From positions 1 through 64,000 of the forward strand of contig JAHEKQ010000010.1 in assembly GCA_024638265.1 (NCBI GenBank): 64,000 nt of DNA, written 5' to 3'. The translations under genes and the position numbers were made by a program. Position 1 is the first letter of the stretch, and every line of letters begins with the position of its first letter. Positions 47,259-57,251 of this stretch are shown here, in pieces. A model generated the notes under the pieces. The model was not told the DNA's origin, searched no databases, and saw nothing but the letters and a program-made list of their open reading frames with translations. This DNA comes from Flammeovirgaceae bacterium (GTDB taxonomy: Bacteria > Bacteroidota > Bacteroidia > Cytophagales > Cyclobacteriaceae).

Positions 47259-47450
47259 GGAACTTAATACGATCAACCCAATACCCCTATGTAAATTTTT
47301 CTAAGAATTTTGGACCAATAACTGCGGGATCGAATGTCGGTCTGATTCTGAATCAAAATTGGCCTCTGAGAGGGTAATAAAAGGGTTCTATATAATAAGG
47401 AGTAATTCTACCCCTCCATACACAATAATGTTTGAACATATTTCCGTGCA
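47259..47450. other. Divergent intergenic region rplC/DUF4097-like gene
   Basis: Between the two promoter boxes I see no ORF, RNA gene or strong hairpin; only a short palindromic GATTCTGAATC at about 47347 and an AT-rich background. It is part of the 303-base gap between the rplC and plus-strand gene starts. Confidence 0.4.
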
Positions 47451-47458
47451 TATTTTTG
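47451..47458 (+). promoter_or_regulatory. -7 box TATTTTTG of the DUF4097-like gene
   Basis: Perfect TAnnTTTG, 33 bases before the ATG at 47492; TTTG lies upstream at 47431-47434, a little closer than the usual spacing. Confidence 0.5.
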
Positions 47459-47491
47459 TAACCTTTTTAGTACAGCTTCGTTCATTTCAAC

Positions 47492-48388
47492 ATGTGGAGA
47501 AGTAGTATTGCCGCCATTTGCATGGGATTAGTATGTGCAAATGCTGCGCATGGACAGTTGAAGAAGCAGTTTTACGTCGAGGATAGCGACGATTTTCAAA
47601 CAGTAAGTTTATCACTTAAAGTAAACTTCGGGGATTGCCATATCAGGTCAACCAAAAATCCCGGAGTATTTAATTTGTATAGCTTTCACGATTCCGATCA
47701 TTTCTCGCATTCATTTACCAAGGAAATTGTCGATGGCACTTGCTATCTGAACCTGGACTTGGAAGAAGAGCATCGCGAAGGCCTCGGCCAATCTATTTCA
47801 AACTCATTCTTCAAGGGAAAACCTTCTGATCACGACAACTACTGGAAAGTATTCCTTTCAGAAAATAAACAGTATAATCTCGAATTGAAGTATGGGGTTG
47901 GCATGGCCAACCTGGATCTTTCCGGACTGGCGGTGAAGAATCTTAAAATACATACGGGCAGTGCCGATGTAAATGTAGGCTACCTGACCGAGGGAATTAA
48001 CCAGATCGAGATGGACACCTTTTATGTGAAGGTCGACCTGGGAAATGTTAAAGTTAAGAACCTCGGCTCTGCAAAATCTGATTACGTAATTGCCGATGTC
48101 GGTTTTGGAAACCTCTTCCTCGATCTGGAGGAAATGCCTAATAAGAGAAGTACCATTAAAGGTAATGTGGGGGCCGGCACACTATTCATTACAATACCTC
48201 AGAGTGAAACCCCTATGAAACTCATGATCACAGACTCGTGGTTATGTCGTGTCAAGATTCCGAAAGGATTCAAAAAACTCAACGAGAATACGTTTGTCAA
48301 TGAGCAATACTCTGCAAACGCGAAGAACCTCCTGACATTCGACCTCGATGTCTCTATGGGAAGCCTGATCTTCCACCAGAAGCGCTAG
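47492..48388 (+). CDS. Secreted beta-rich protein, DUF4097/toast-rack-like
   Basis: A 298-residue exported protein. A signal peptide (about 1-21, ending AAHG) is followed by regularly spaced beta-strand segments with rising-ladder character: YNLELKYGVGMANLDLSG, LKIHTGSADVNVGYLTEG, FYVKVDLGNVKVKNLG and VGFGNLFLDLEE. This resembles the parallel beta-helix of DUF4097 and LiaF-type domains, which in other proteins sense or line envelope structures. No catalytic residues are obvious and function is unknown. Stands alone with its own promoter, facing away from the ribosomal cluster. Confidence 0.75.
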   Translation: MWRSSIAAICMGLVCANAAHGQLKKQFYVEDSDDFQTVSLSLKVNFGDCHIRSTKNPGVFNLYSFHDSDHFSHSFTKEIVDGTCYLNLDLEEEHREGLGQSISNSFFKGKPSDHDNYWKVFLSENKQYNLELKYGVGMANLDLSGLAVKNLKIHTGSADVNVGYLTEGINQIEMDTFYVKVDLGNVKVKNLGSAKSDYVIADVGFGNLFLDLEEMPNKRSTIKGNVGAGTLFITIPQSETPMKLMITDSWLCRVKIPKGFKKLNENTFVNEQYSANAKNLLTFDLDVSMGSLIFHQKR

Positions 48389-48453
48389 CCGACCCTTCTC
48401 GGATTCCGTATAACTTACTAAATGTCCATTCCCACTTTTTCCGGGGAGTCTTC

Positions 48454-48461
48454 TATATTTG
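48454..48461 (+). promoter_or_regulatory. -7 box TATATTTG of the ABC exporter operon
   Basis: Perfect TAnnTTTG, 27 bases before the ATG at 48489. It overlaps a TTG that would otherwise extend the reading frame, which supports the later start. Confidence 0.6.
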
Positions 48462-48488
48462 CGGCTATGTTTGCAAAAAGATCATAGC

Positions 48489-49394
48489 ATGAGCTTTATC
48501 TCCATTGATTCAATTACTAAAAGCTATAGCGGTCATACTGCCCTGAAGGACCTCAGCTTTGAAATTCCCAAAGGAAGCATTTACGGTCTTTTAGGACCTA
48601 ATGGGGCAGGAAAGACCACCCTCATTAGGATCATCAACCAGATCATTGAAGCTGACTCCGGTAGTATTACTATTGATGGTCAGAAATTGAATCAGAATCA
48701 TATCAAGATTATCGGGTATCTCCCCGAAGAACGGGGACTCTATAAAAAGATGAAAGTATCCGAACAATTGATCTTTATGGCAGAGTTAAGAGGTATGAAG
48801 CGAAGGGAGGCCATTGCAAGTATTAAGGATTGGACTGCTAGACTTGAAATAGACGACTGGCTGAAGGCCAAAGTCCAGGATTTATCAAAGGGGATGGCTC
48901 AGAAAATCCAGTTTATCGCGACGGTCCTCAACTACCCTAAGGTGATTATACTGGATGAACCTTTTTCGGGTTTTGATCCGGTCAATGCCAACCTTATAAA
49001 AGATGAGATTCTAAGGTTGAGGGATAACGGCAGCACTATTCTCTTCTCGACCCACCGCATGGAATCGGTAGAAGAATTATGTGACGAGTTGACGCTCATC
49101 CACAGATCTACAGGACTTGTCAGTGGGACTAAAAAACAAATCAAGAGAAAGTACAGTGATAATACTTTTGCTGTGACTTATAAAGGTCATTTGAATGATC
49201 TCAATGGCTATGAGGTGATTGATAACAGTACCGACGAGGATGGACTGAACCATTCGGTCATTAAACTTCCGGACAACGACACAAATCAGCTCCTGAGTAA
49301 ATTGATTAACCAGGTGGAGGTTTATTCATTTACTGAGAGGATACCCTCTATTAATGACATTTTCATTTCCCTAACTACTGACGATCATGAATAA
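48489..49394 (+). CDS. ABC transporter ATP-binding protein (NatA-like)
   Basis: A 301-residue cytosolic ATPase. Walker A LLGPNGAGKTTLIRIINQ, Q-loop YLPEERGLYKKMKV, signature LSKGMAQKIQFIATVLN (an LSKGM variant of LSGGQ), Walker B VIILDEPFSGFDPVN and the switch histidine in FSTHRMESVEEL are all present. The C-terminal DUF4162-type extension (about 210-301) is typical of NatA-like ATPases. It overlaps the permease gene by eight bases. Possibly exports sodium, a lipid or a drug; substrate unknown. Confidence 0.94.
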   Translation: MSFISIDSITKSYSGHTALKDLSFEIPKGSIYGLLGPNGAGKTTLIRIINQIIEADSGSITIDGQKLNQNHIKIIGYLPEERGLYKKMKVSEQLIFMAELRGMKRREAIASIKDWTARLEIDDWLKAKVQDLSKGMAQKIQFIATVLNYPKVIILDEPFSGFDPVNANLIKDEILRLRDNGSTILFSTHRMESVEELCDELTLIHRSTGLVSGTKKQIKRKYSDNTFAVTYKGHLNDLNGYEVIDNSTDEDGLNHSVIKLPDNDTNQLLSKLINQVEVYSFTERIPSINDIFISLTTDDHE

Positions 49395-50673
49395 GGTATT
49401 CCTTATCACAAAGCGAGAGTTCCTGACCCGGGTTAGAAAGAGAACCTTCCTTATAGCGACAATATTGACTCCACTTCTTTTCCCCGCTATAATAGGTGGT
49501 ATAATCTACCTCATGGTACAGGAAGAAAACAACCAGGAAGCGAGGACCATCGAAGTTTTCGATCCGGGGAACATTCTTCCGCTGGAAGATAATGACCGGT
49601 TTAGATTTGTTAACGTATCGGGAGACAGTACTGCAAGGATTACAGCTTTCCTGGAAGGAGATCATTACGGCCACCTGGAGATCAACCAGGATAAAGGAAA
49701 GCAATATCGCGTATTCACAAAATCCTCCTTTTCCTTAAACGAAAATAACCGTCTTGAGAATATAATTGAAGGAGCCATAAGGCAGCAAAATCTCGATTCC
49801 CTTCAAATTAGCAATGAAGTATTGGCTGCCATTCGTCCACAGATCGATCTGAATACCTTTAATATTAAAGATCAAAAGCAGAGTAATTCCGGGATTGCCT
49901 TTGCCATTGGCTATGGGACCGGATTCCTCATTTACATGTTCCTCTTTGTGTATGGAGCCCAGGTAATGCAGGGAGTTATCGAGGAAAAAACCAATAAAAT
50001 TGTGGAGATCATTATCGCCACCGTGAAACCCTTTCAGTTGATGTTGGGTAAGGTGCTTGGAATCGCTTCGGTCGGCCTACTGCAATTAACTATCTGGATT
50101 GTGCTGATTGCGGTTTTTTCATTTACGATTTTCAGCCTTTTCGGGGTGGATGTCGACCAGGCCAATTCCATGTCACAGGCAGCCAACCAAATGAGCAACG
50201 TTGAAGTTGGGGCGGCACAGGAATTTGCAAACTCATTTTACTCTATTCCCTTCACCAGTATTATCCTCACCTTCCTATTTTACTTCCTGGGAGGATACCT
50301 TCTTTATGGAGCCTTGTTCGCAGCGGTGGGGTCGGCCGTGGATTCCCCTTCGGATGCACAGCAATTCATGTTTCCGATCACCATCCCTTTAATAGCTTCG
50401 ATCATTGGATTAACCGCAGTTCTTCAGAATCCGGATGGCAACCTGGCGTTCTGGCTATCGATCATCCCTCTCACCTCCCCTATTACCATGATGGGGCGGA
50501 TTGGGTTTGGTATGCCTCCGTTATGGGAACTGCTTTTATCCATGACCTTGCTGGTAGCTGGTTTCGTAGGAGCTATCTGGCTGGCCGGAAGGATCTACCG
50601 GATAGGTATACTTATGCATGGTACCAAAGTCAATTACAAAGTGCTGGTGAGATGGTTAATGATGAAGAATTAA
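49387..50673 (+). CDS. ABC transporter permease (NatB/ABC-2 type)
   Basis: A 428-residue inner-membrane permease. It has one N-terminal helix (about 21-40, ATILTPLLFPAIIGGIIYLM), a soluble extracytoplasmic domain of about 130 residues, and a block of five or six helices in the C-terminal half (about 175-410). The motif VIEEKTNKIVEIIIATVKP after the second helix is diagnostic for the NatB-like ABC-2 family. Overlap with the ATPase gene indicates one functional unit. The histidine kinase gene 47 bases downstream could be a regulator but no response regulator gene is present. Confidence 0.92.
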   Translation: MNKVFLITKREFLTRVRKRTFLIATILTPLLFPAIIGGIIYLMVQEENNQEARTIEVFDPGNILPLEDNDRFRFVNVSGDSTARITAFLEGDHYGHLEINQDKGKQYRVFTKSSFSLNENNRLENIIEGAIRQQNLDSLQISNEVLAAIRPQIDLNTFNIKDQKQSNSGIAFAIGYGTGFLIYMFLFVYGAQVMQGVIEEKTNKIVEIIIATVKPFQLMLGKVLGIASVGLLQLTIWIVLIAVFSFTIFSLFGVDVDQANSMSQAANQMSNVEVGAAQEFANSFYSIPFTSIILTFLFYFLGGYLLYGALFAAVGSAVDSPSDAQQFMFPITIPLIASIIGLTAVLQNPDGNLAFWLSIIPLTSPITMMGRIGFGMPPLWELLLSMTLLVAGFVGAIWLAGRIYRIGILMHGTKVNYKVLVRWLMMKN

Positions 50674-50693
50674 GGTGCAAGCCACCAATTCTT

Positions 50694-50701
50694 TATATTT
50701 A
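50694..50701 (+). promoter_or_regulatory. Near-match -7 box TATATTTA before the histidine kinase
   Basis: One mismatch to TAnnTTTG, 19 bases before the TTG start at 50721. Weak evidence for separate transcription from the ABC exporter pair. Confidence 0.3.
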
Positions 50702-50720
50702 CTAAAACCTTACGCACAAA

Positions 50721-51938
50721 TTGGCAGCAAATCAGCCTACTCCCGAGGTATCCGATAAGTCAAGGGTAAAATGGATTGTCCTTGCCCTGTCCGTCTTTAT
50801 CAGTGCCGGGACCATCTTTTATACAAGCATCCTTGTTGAACAACTCAAGGAACGGGAGCAACAGCAGATCGAACTGTTTGCAAAGACACTGGAATACACC
50901 ATTACCGAAGAAACGGGTAGCAACATCTATTTTATTACAGATCAGATTCTCTTTGCAAACCGCTCCATACCTACGATTCTTACCGACCAGGACGGAAGAA
51001 TCATTGACTACAGGAATATAGAAATTGATTCTTTCAGGATGGATAACCAGTCCATTTACCGATCACTGAATAAAGTTCTGGAAGAAATGATAGATTCCTA
51101 TGACCCCATTCCGGTCACTGTCCGTGATCCGCTGGACGAACCTATAGTCTATGGTTATGTCAATTACAGCAATTCCTTCCTGCTCACCCAACTGACCTAC
51201 TACCCATATATTCAATTGTCGGTTATTGCCATTTTCGGATTTATCGCCTATATGGCATTCAACTATTCAAAAGCAGCAGAACAAAACCAGGTATGGGTGG
51301 GCCTCGCCAAGGAAACCGCACATCAACTTGGCACCCCCATCTCATCGTTAATGGCCTGGATGGAATTTCTCAAAGAAAACCCGGCTATGCGCGACAATAA
51401 CCTGGCCGCTGAATTGGATAAAGACATCAAGAGGCTACAACTGATCACCGAGCGCTTCTCCAGTATTGGTAGTGTGCCCGTACTGAATGAAGAAAATATA
51501 AAGCAGTGTATCGCCGATTCAATGAATTACCTCCGCCCGAGGATTTCGAGCAAGGTGGATATCAACATAGCAGCGATCAATGACGATATCATTGCCAGGG
51601 TAAACAAGCCGCTTTTCGAGTGGGTGCTTGAAAACCTTTGTAAAAATGCGGTGGATGCTATGGACGGTGTCGGTAAGATAAAGATCCATATTCTGCGTGG
51701 AAGCGAAAGCCGGGTATTTATCGATATCAGTGATACCGGAAAAGGAATTCCCAAATCAAAGATCAAGAGTGTCTTCAATCCGGGATTCACTTCTAAAAAG
51801 AGGGGCTGGGGACTTGGGCTCGCCCTTGCAAAGCGAATCATTGAGAACTATCACAACGGCCGGATCTTTGTGAAAAACTCCGAAGAAAATCAGGGTACCA
51901 CCTTCCGGATTTCACTGCCAAGTTCACCGGTCGGATAG
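50721..51938 (+). CDS. Sensor histidine kinase with variant H-box
   Basis: A 405-residue membrane kinase. Two helices (about 18-38 and 163-180) frame a periplasmic sensor domain of about 125 residues that I cannot classify. The phosphoacceptor region reads GLAKETAHQLGTPISSLMAW, with His201 followed by Gln instead of the usual Glu, as in a recognised Bacteroidota subgroup. The ATP-binding domain has the N-box ENLCKNAVDAMDG, the G1 box DISDTGKGIP and G2 RGWGLGLALAKRIIE. The start is a TTG at 50721; no ATG is near. No partner response regulator is adjacent, so it is an orphan. Signal unknown. Confidence 0.92.
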   Translation: MAANQPTPEVSDKSRVKWIVLALSVFISAGTIFYTSILVEQLKEREQQQIELFAKTLEYTITEETGSNIYFITDQILFANRSIPTILTDQDGRIIDYRNIEIDSFRMDNQSIYRSLNKVLEEMIDSYDPIPVTVRDPLDEPIVYGYVNYSNSFLLTQLTYYPYIQLSVIAIFGFIAYMAFNYSKAAEQNQVWVGLAKETAHQLGTPISSLMAWMEFLKENPAMRDNNLAAELDKDIKRLQLITERFSSIGSVPVLNEENIKQCIADSMNYLRPRISSKVDINIAAINDDIIARVNKPLFEWVLENLCKNAVDAMDGVGKIKIHILRGSESRVFIDISDTGKGIPKSKIKSVFNPGFTSKKRGWGLGLALAKRIIENYHNGRIFVKNSEENQGTTFRISLPSSPVG

Positions 51939-51983
51939 GGCTTTAAATTCTCCATTTAACTTTTTAATTAGGGTGCTGCTTCA

Positions 51984-51991
51984 TACCTTTG
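51984..51991 (+). promoter_or_regulatory. -7 box TACCTTTG of atpDC
   Basis: Perfect TAnnTTTG, 49 bases before the atpD ATG, with T-rich sequence at the -33 position. Confidence 0.6.
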
Positions 51992-52037
51992 CACTCGAAA
52001 AAATCAAGGCTCTTTTTAAAAGCGTAAATAGTCATAA

Positions 52038-53546
<1,509 letters not shown>

Positions 53547-53566
53547 TCACTCTTGAATTAATTGAC

Positions 53567-53815
53567 ATGCATTTAGAGATTTACACCCCTGAGAAAACAT
53601 TATTTGACGGCGAGGTTAATTCCGTCACTTTCCCCGGCACGGACGGGAGTTTCCAGGTATTAAATAATCACGCACCGCTGATCAGTACACTTAAGAAAGG
53701 CACTGTAACTTATAAGGGTAAGGATGAAGAGGCAGATGTAGAGATTACAGGTGGGGTTGTTGAAGTGCTTAATAATACCGTTACCGTTTTGGCCGAGGGT
53801 ACACTTGAAGAATAA
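53567..53815 (+). CDS. atpC: ATP synthase subunit epsilon, short form
   Basis: An 82-residue protein covering only the N-terminal beta-sandwich of epsilon (MHLEIYTPEKTLFDGEVNSV, GTDGSFQVLNNHAPLISTL). The C-terminal helical hairpin that inhibits ATP hydrolysis in E. coli and Bacillus is absent, as in other Bacteroidota. Twenty bases after atpD, followed by a strong terminator. Confidence 0.95.
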   Translation: MHLEIYTPEKTLFDGEVNSVTFPGTDGSFQVLNNHAPLISTLKKGTVTYKGKDEEADVEITGGVVEVLNNTVTVLAEGTLEE

Positions 53816-53837
53816 TCAGATCTAAGTTTTTATAGCC

Positions 53838-53873
53838 AAAAAAAAGCCGGTTCAATTGAATCGGCTTTTTTCT
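53838..53873. terminator. Bidirectional terminator between atpC and the lipoprotein gene
   Basis: AAAAAAGCCGGTTC pairs with GAATCGGCTTTTTT across a four-base loop (about 53840-53853 and 53858-53871) with one G-T pair. A run of A on one side and T on the other lets it serve both convergent transcripts. Confidence 0.85.
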
Positions 53874-53891
53874 TTAGGTTTAGGTAAAGCA

Positions 53892-54437
53892 CTATAACAA
53901 ATCAACTAGTATGAATATAACACCAATGAGCAACAGTAACGAACCTAACTGCGATACTGTACCCGTTGTTAATATCATCAAAACAATTCCGGCGGCACCC
54001 AGAATAATGCCTATTCTTGTATATCCGGTAACAACTATATCGTGAGTTGCTTCGACTTTCTCCCCCCTTGCCCTCGCCTTTGCCTCTTTGATATACGATT
54101 TTAGTTCTTTCTTAAGCGCTTTGCGCATTACCTTCTTCTCAGCTTTTGAAGCTGCCTTATAGGTTTCCCTGGAAAACACCATTGGCTCCTTCGAATTGTC
54201 AGTAGTATTCTCGGCCACAGACATGGTTGCTTCCAACTGCTTGTCACTCAATACGAGGGGGGATTTCTCGGCTGTCAGTTCAACGGGTTTTTCATTAACC
54301 ACTTCAACAGGTTGTGTCATAACCTTCTCCGCAGGCTTGTCATATTGAAAGGGCTTATTATTGAAGGAGTAATAGTTCTTGGGTGTCGAACAGGAGAAGC
54401 CAATTATTACGAGCACTGGGAAAAGGAATTTCTTCAT
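53892..54437 (-). CDS. Predicted lipoprotein with C-terminal membrane helices
   Basis: A 181-residue protein of unknown family. The N-terminus MKKFLFPVLVIIGFSCSTPK carries a lipoprotein signal with the candidate lipid-bearing Cys16. A polar, Glu/Lys/Val-rich region (about 30-95) and a basic helix (SKAEKKVMRKALKKELKSYI, about 96-115) follow, then two close hydrophobic helices (IGIILGAAGIVLMILTTGTV and LGSLLLLIGVIFILVDLL) to the C-terminus. A lipid anchor plus two membrane helices is an odd topology. Its ATG overlaps the stop of the upstream small membrane gene by four bases. Confidence 0.75.
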   Translation of the reverse strand: MKKFLFPVLVIIGFSCSTPKNYYSFNNKPFQYDKPAEKVMTQPVEVVNEKPVELTAEKSPLVLSDKQLEATMSVAENTTDNSKEPMVFSRETYKAASKAEKKVMRKALKKELKSYIKEAKARARGEKVEATHDIVVTGYTRIGIILGAAGIVLMILTTGTVSQLGSLLLLIGVIFILVDLL

Positions 54438-54760
54438 TCGTGTGGTTTTGATTTAGATTTAAATATCCTTTTGATGAATCTCCTTTCAAACTTCCAAAAA
54501 AAATCAAATTTTCCAAAGATCGCACCATAAATCAGCAGTATTAAATTATAGACCGGGAGTATAAAAATGTAGTATAGGATCGTAAACCAAAGTGGTGCCT
54601 CTTCCCCACCGGTGAATACACTAATCACATAGGGTTTTATTACAACTACCGTAGTCCCGGTGAGTGCGAATACAATCAAAACGATAATTACATCCTTGAT
54701 CGAGGTGAGTTTCCAACGATCCTGTAATCGCTCCAGCCAACCCCGCTTATCCTTACTCAT
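54434..54760 (-). CDS. Small membrane protein, DUF6787-like
   Basis: A 108-residue protein with two membrane helices (DVIIVLIVFALTGTTVVVI, about 23-41, and a second at about 58-85 with WFTILYYIFILPVYNLILLI), ending in a basic tail with aromatic residues (FDFFWKFERRFIKRIFKSKS). It resembles a short family widespread in Bacteroidota and uncharacterised. It overlaps the pseudouridine synthase gene by eight bases, in a chain with prfC, so all four are probably one transcript. Confidence 0.7.
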   Translation of the reverse strand: MSKDKRGWLERLQDRWKLTSIKDVIIVLIVFALTGTTVVVIKPYVISVFTGGEEAPLWFTILYYIFILPVYNLILLIYGAIFGKFDFFWKFERRFIKRIFKSKSKPHE

Positions 54761-55439
54761 CTTTAAAAATGTTAGATATTATCGGGTTGGTAGACAAGGG
54801 AGCGTGGAATTCCACCTCCTCTTTCTTCACGGGGTGGTTGAAATTGACAGATCTCGAATGTAATGCAATTGAACTCCTCTTTTTCGCATACTCTCCGCCG
54901 TATTTCAAATCGCCTAGAATAGGACAACCTACCGCCGCAAGTTGAGCCCGGATCTGGTGTGGCCGGCCGGTATGGGGTCTGACCTCTAATAAATGGTGGC
55001 CCCGAATACTCCGGATAATCTCATAATTGAGCAATGAGTGCTTCGCCCCTTTTCCAGGCTGTGACCTTACTTTGGCTTTATTTTTTTCACGGTCTTTAAG
55101 CAGCCAGTGTTCCAGTCGCCCCTCGCCTGCGGGGGGAGAATCGGTAGTCACCGCCCAATAGGTTTTCCCTATTTGCGATTCCGCAAAGGCCCGGGTCATG
55201 CGTTCCAGGCTCTTGGAAGTCCTGCAGATGATGATAAGTCCACTAACCGGCCGGTCCAGCCTGTGAGGTAAACCGGCAAATACCTTTCCGGGTTTATTAT
55301 ACTTCACCCGTAGGTATTCCTTCGCCCAATCAGTTATGCAAACGTCCCCTGTCTGATCACCCTGGCTCAGCCAGCCTGACGGCTTGTTGAGTATCAGGAG
55401 GTGATTATCCTCAAATATTACTTCCGGTTCACTCATCAA
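54753..55439 (-). CDS. RluA-family pseudouridine synthase
   Basis: A 228-residue enzyme that isomerises uridine to pseudouridine in rRNA or tRNA. The active-site motif [20 protein letters not shown] carries the catalytic Asp, and [20 protein letters not shown] with [12 protein letters not shown] is the second signature. No S4 domain is present, so it is of the RluC/TruC-like short type; target site unknown. Overlaps both neighbours (prfC by four bases). Confidence 0.93.
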   Translation of the reverse strand: MMSEPEVIFEDNHLLILNKPSGWLSQGDQTGDVCITDWAKEYLRVKYNKPGKVFAGLPHRLDRPVSGLIIICRTSKSLERMTRAFAESQIGKTYWAVTTDSPPAGEGRLEHWLLKDREKNKAKVRSQPGKGAKHSLLNYEIIRSIRGHHLLEVRPHTGRPHQIRAQLAAVGCPILGDLKYGGEYAKKRSSIALHSRSVNFNHPVKKEEVEFHAPLSTNPIISNIFKDE

Positions 55440-57007
55440 TACTCTGAAGTATAATGGAAATTTATCCTAGGAAAATTATCCTGGACCATACCCAACCACG
55501 CCTTGGATTCCGCCATGAACACCATTTTACCATCTTTATCCTTTGCCATATGCCTCAGCTTGGATTTGACGAAAGCATCCAATTCCTTCTGGTCCTCGGA
55601 ATCCACCCAGCAAGCCTTATAGATAGGTTGATTCCTCCAATCTACGGAAGCTCCATACTCGTTCTTCAAACGGTACTGGATCACTTCGAACTGTAACTGT
55701 CCCACCGTCCCGATTACCTTTCTGTTCCCAATCTCATAGGAGAATAGCTGTGCCACACCTTCCTCCATCAGATGTTGAAGTCCCTTCTCGAGTTGTTTGG
55801 TCTTCATCGCATCCTTATTGATAACTTCCCGGAAAATTTCAGGTGAGAATGACGGAATACCTTTAAACGTACCATCTTCTCCTTCCGTTAGTGTATCTCC
55901 TATCTTGAGGTTGCCGGTATCATAAATCCCTACAATATCTCCCGGCCAGGCTTCATCTATCGTCTCGCGTTCCTGGGCCATAAAGGCGGTGGCATTAGAA
56001 AATCTGAGACTTTTTTCCTGGCGGACGTGGTAGTAATTCGAACCCCGTTCAAACTTTCCGGAACATACGCGAACGAACGCAATCCTATTCCGGTGCCGTG
56101 GGTCCATATTGGCATGTATCTTAAAAACGAATCCCGAGAAATCCTTCTCGTCGGGTTTTACAAGTCGCTTGTCGGTAGCCCTGGGTATCGGCTGAGGGGC
56201 GATTTGTATAAAGCAATCCAGCAATTCTTTAACACCGAAATTATTGACTGCACTACCAAAAAATACAGGGGCAAGTTGACCTTCACGGTAGCTGTTCACT
56301 TCGAAGGGGTCATATACACCTTCTACCAGTTCCACTTCTTCACGCAATTCCGTAGCGGCATTCTCCCCAATTCTAGACTCAATCTGTGGATCGGTGATAT
56401 CATCGACCTTAATACCTTCCATTACCTTATTCCTCGAAGCTTCGAACAAATGCAGGCTGCTTTCAAAGAGGCTGTAAACTCCCTTAAAAGACTTCCCCAT
56501 ACCGATTGGCCACGAAAGAGGACGGACATTTATCGATAACTTATCCTCGATTTCATCAAGCAAGTCAAACGGATCCCTTCCTTCACGGTCTAGTTTATTG
56601 ATAAAGCAAATTACCGGGGTATTTCGCATTCGGCATACCTCCATGAGCTTTTCAGTTTGTGCCTCCACTCCCTTCACACTATCGATCACCATGATCACAC
56701 TGTCCACTGCTGTGAGCGTACGATAGGTATCCTCTGCGAAATCCTGGTGCCCGGGGGTATCGAGGATATTGATCTTAAAATCCTTGTACCGAAATCCCAT
56801 TACCGAGGTCGCCACGGATATACCCCGCTGTTTTTCAATATCCATCCAGTCAGACCTCGCATGCATATCGATCTTATTGCTTTTCACCGCCCCTGCCGAC
56901 TGGATAGCCCCTCCAAAAAGGAGCAGTTTCTCCGTCAGCGTAGTCTTCCCCGCATCCGGGTGACTGATGATGCCAAAGGTCCTTCTTTTCTCTATTTCCT
57001 GTTTCAT
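55436..57007 (-). CDS. prfC: Peptide chain release factor 3
   Basis: A 523-residue GTPase that recycles RF1 and RF2. G1 [19 protein letters not shown], switch [16 protein letters not shown]3 [17 protein letters not shown] and G4 [12 protein letters not shown] are standard, followed by EF-Tu-like domains II and III. ATG 57007 ([18 protein letters not shown]) is chosen because a TACCTTTG box lies at 57022-57029, which leaves the ATG at 57046 outside the transcript. Confidence 0.97.
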   Translation of the reverse strand: MKQEIEKRRTFGIISHPDAGKTTLTEKLLLFGGAIQSAGAVKSNKIDMHARSDWMDIEKQRGISVATSVMGFRYKDFKINILDTPGHQDFAEDTYRTLTAVDSVIMVIDSVKGVEAQTEKLMEVCRMRNTPVICFINKLDREGRDPFDLLDEIEDKLSINVRPLSWPIGMGKSFKGVYSLFESSLHLFEASRNKVMEGIKVDDITDPQIESRIGENAATELREEVELVEGVYDPFEVNSYREGQLAPVFFGSAVNNFGVKELLDCFIQIAPQPIPRATDKRLVKPDEKDFSGFVFKIHANMDPRHRNRIAFVRVCSGKFERGSNYYHVRQEKSLRFSNATAFMAQERETIDEAWPGDIVGIYDTGNLKIGDTLTEGEDGTFKGIPSFSPEIFREVINKDAMKTKQLEKGLQHLMEEGVAQLFSYEIGNRKVIGTVGQLQFEVIQYRLKNEYGASVDWRNQPIYKACWVDSEDQKELDAFVKSKLRHMAKDKDGKMVFMAESKAWLGMVQDNFPRINFHYTSEY

Positions 57008-57021
57008 ATCCGTTGAGGGCG

Positions 57022-57029
57022 CAAAGGTA
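57022..57029 (-). promoter_or_regulatory. -7 box TACCTTTG of the prfC operon
   Basis: Perfect TAnnTTTG on the minus strand, 14 bases before the prfC ATG; it fixes the start. Confidence 0.6.
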
Positions 57030-57033
57030 GTAA

Positions 57034-57074
57034 AGTAAAAAGGCAAAAGTTAAAAAGTTGAAAAGTTATAAGTT
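57034..57074. repeat. A-rich intergenic repeat matching 5981-5998
   Basis: AGTAAAAAGGCAAAAGTT (57034-57051) is the exact reverse complement of 5981-5998, followed by further AAAAGTT units. Downstream, GAACTC occurs three times (57116, 57131, 57150) in a G/C-richer stretch. No gene in 57030-57251. Confidence 0.6.
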
Positions 57075-57184
57075 CTAGGTGAGTAGGGGGTAAGTCCTAA
57101 ATAAGGTTGACCCGTGAACTCGCGCCCCTTGAACTCTTGAACCCCTGGGGAACTCGCCCATGACATTCTGTCACCCTCTTCCCT

Positions 57185-57205
57185 TTGGCACAACCATTGA
57201 TCAAT
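57185..57205 (+). promoter_or_regulatory. Sigma54-like sequence and palindrome upstream of dnaK
   Basis: TTGGCAC-N5-TTGA (57185-57200) matches the sigma54 -24 element fully and three of four bases of the -12 element (A in place of C). It overlaps the ten-base palindrome ATTGATCAAT (57196-57205). It lies about 47-67 bases before the dnaK ATG. No TAnnTTTG box is found in front of dnaK. Tentative. Confidence 0.3.
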
Positions 57206-57251
57206 AATGGGTAATTGAGAAAAAAAATTTAAAGAATATTATATAACGATC

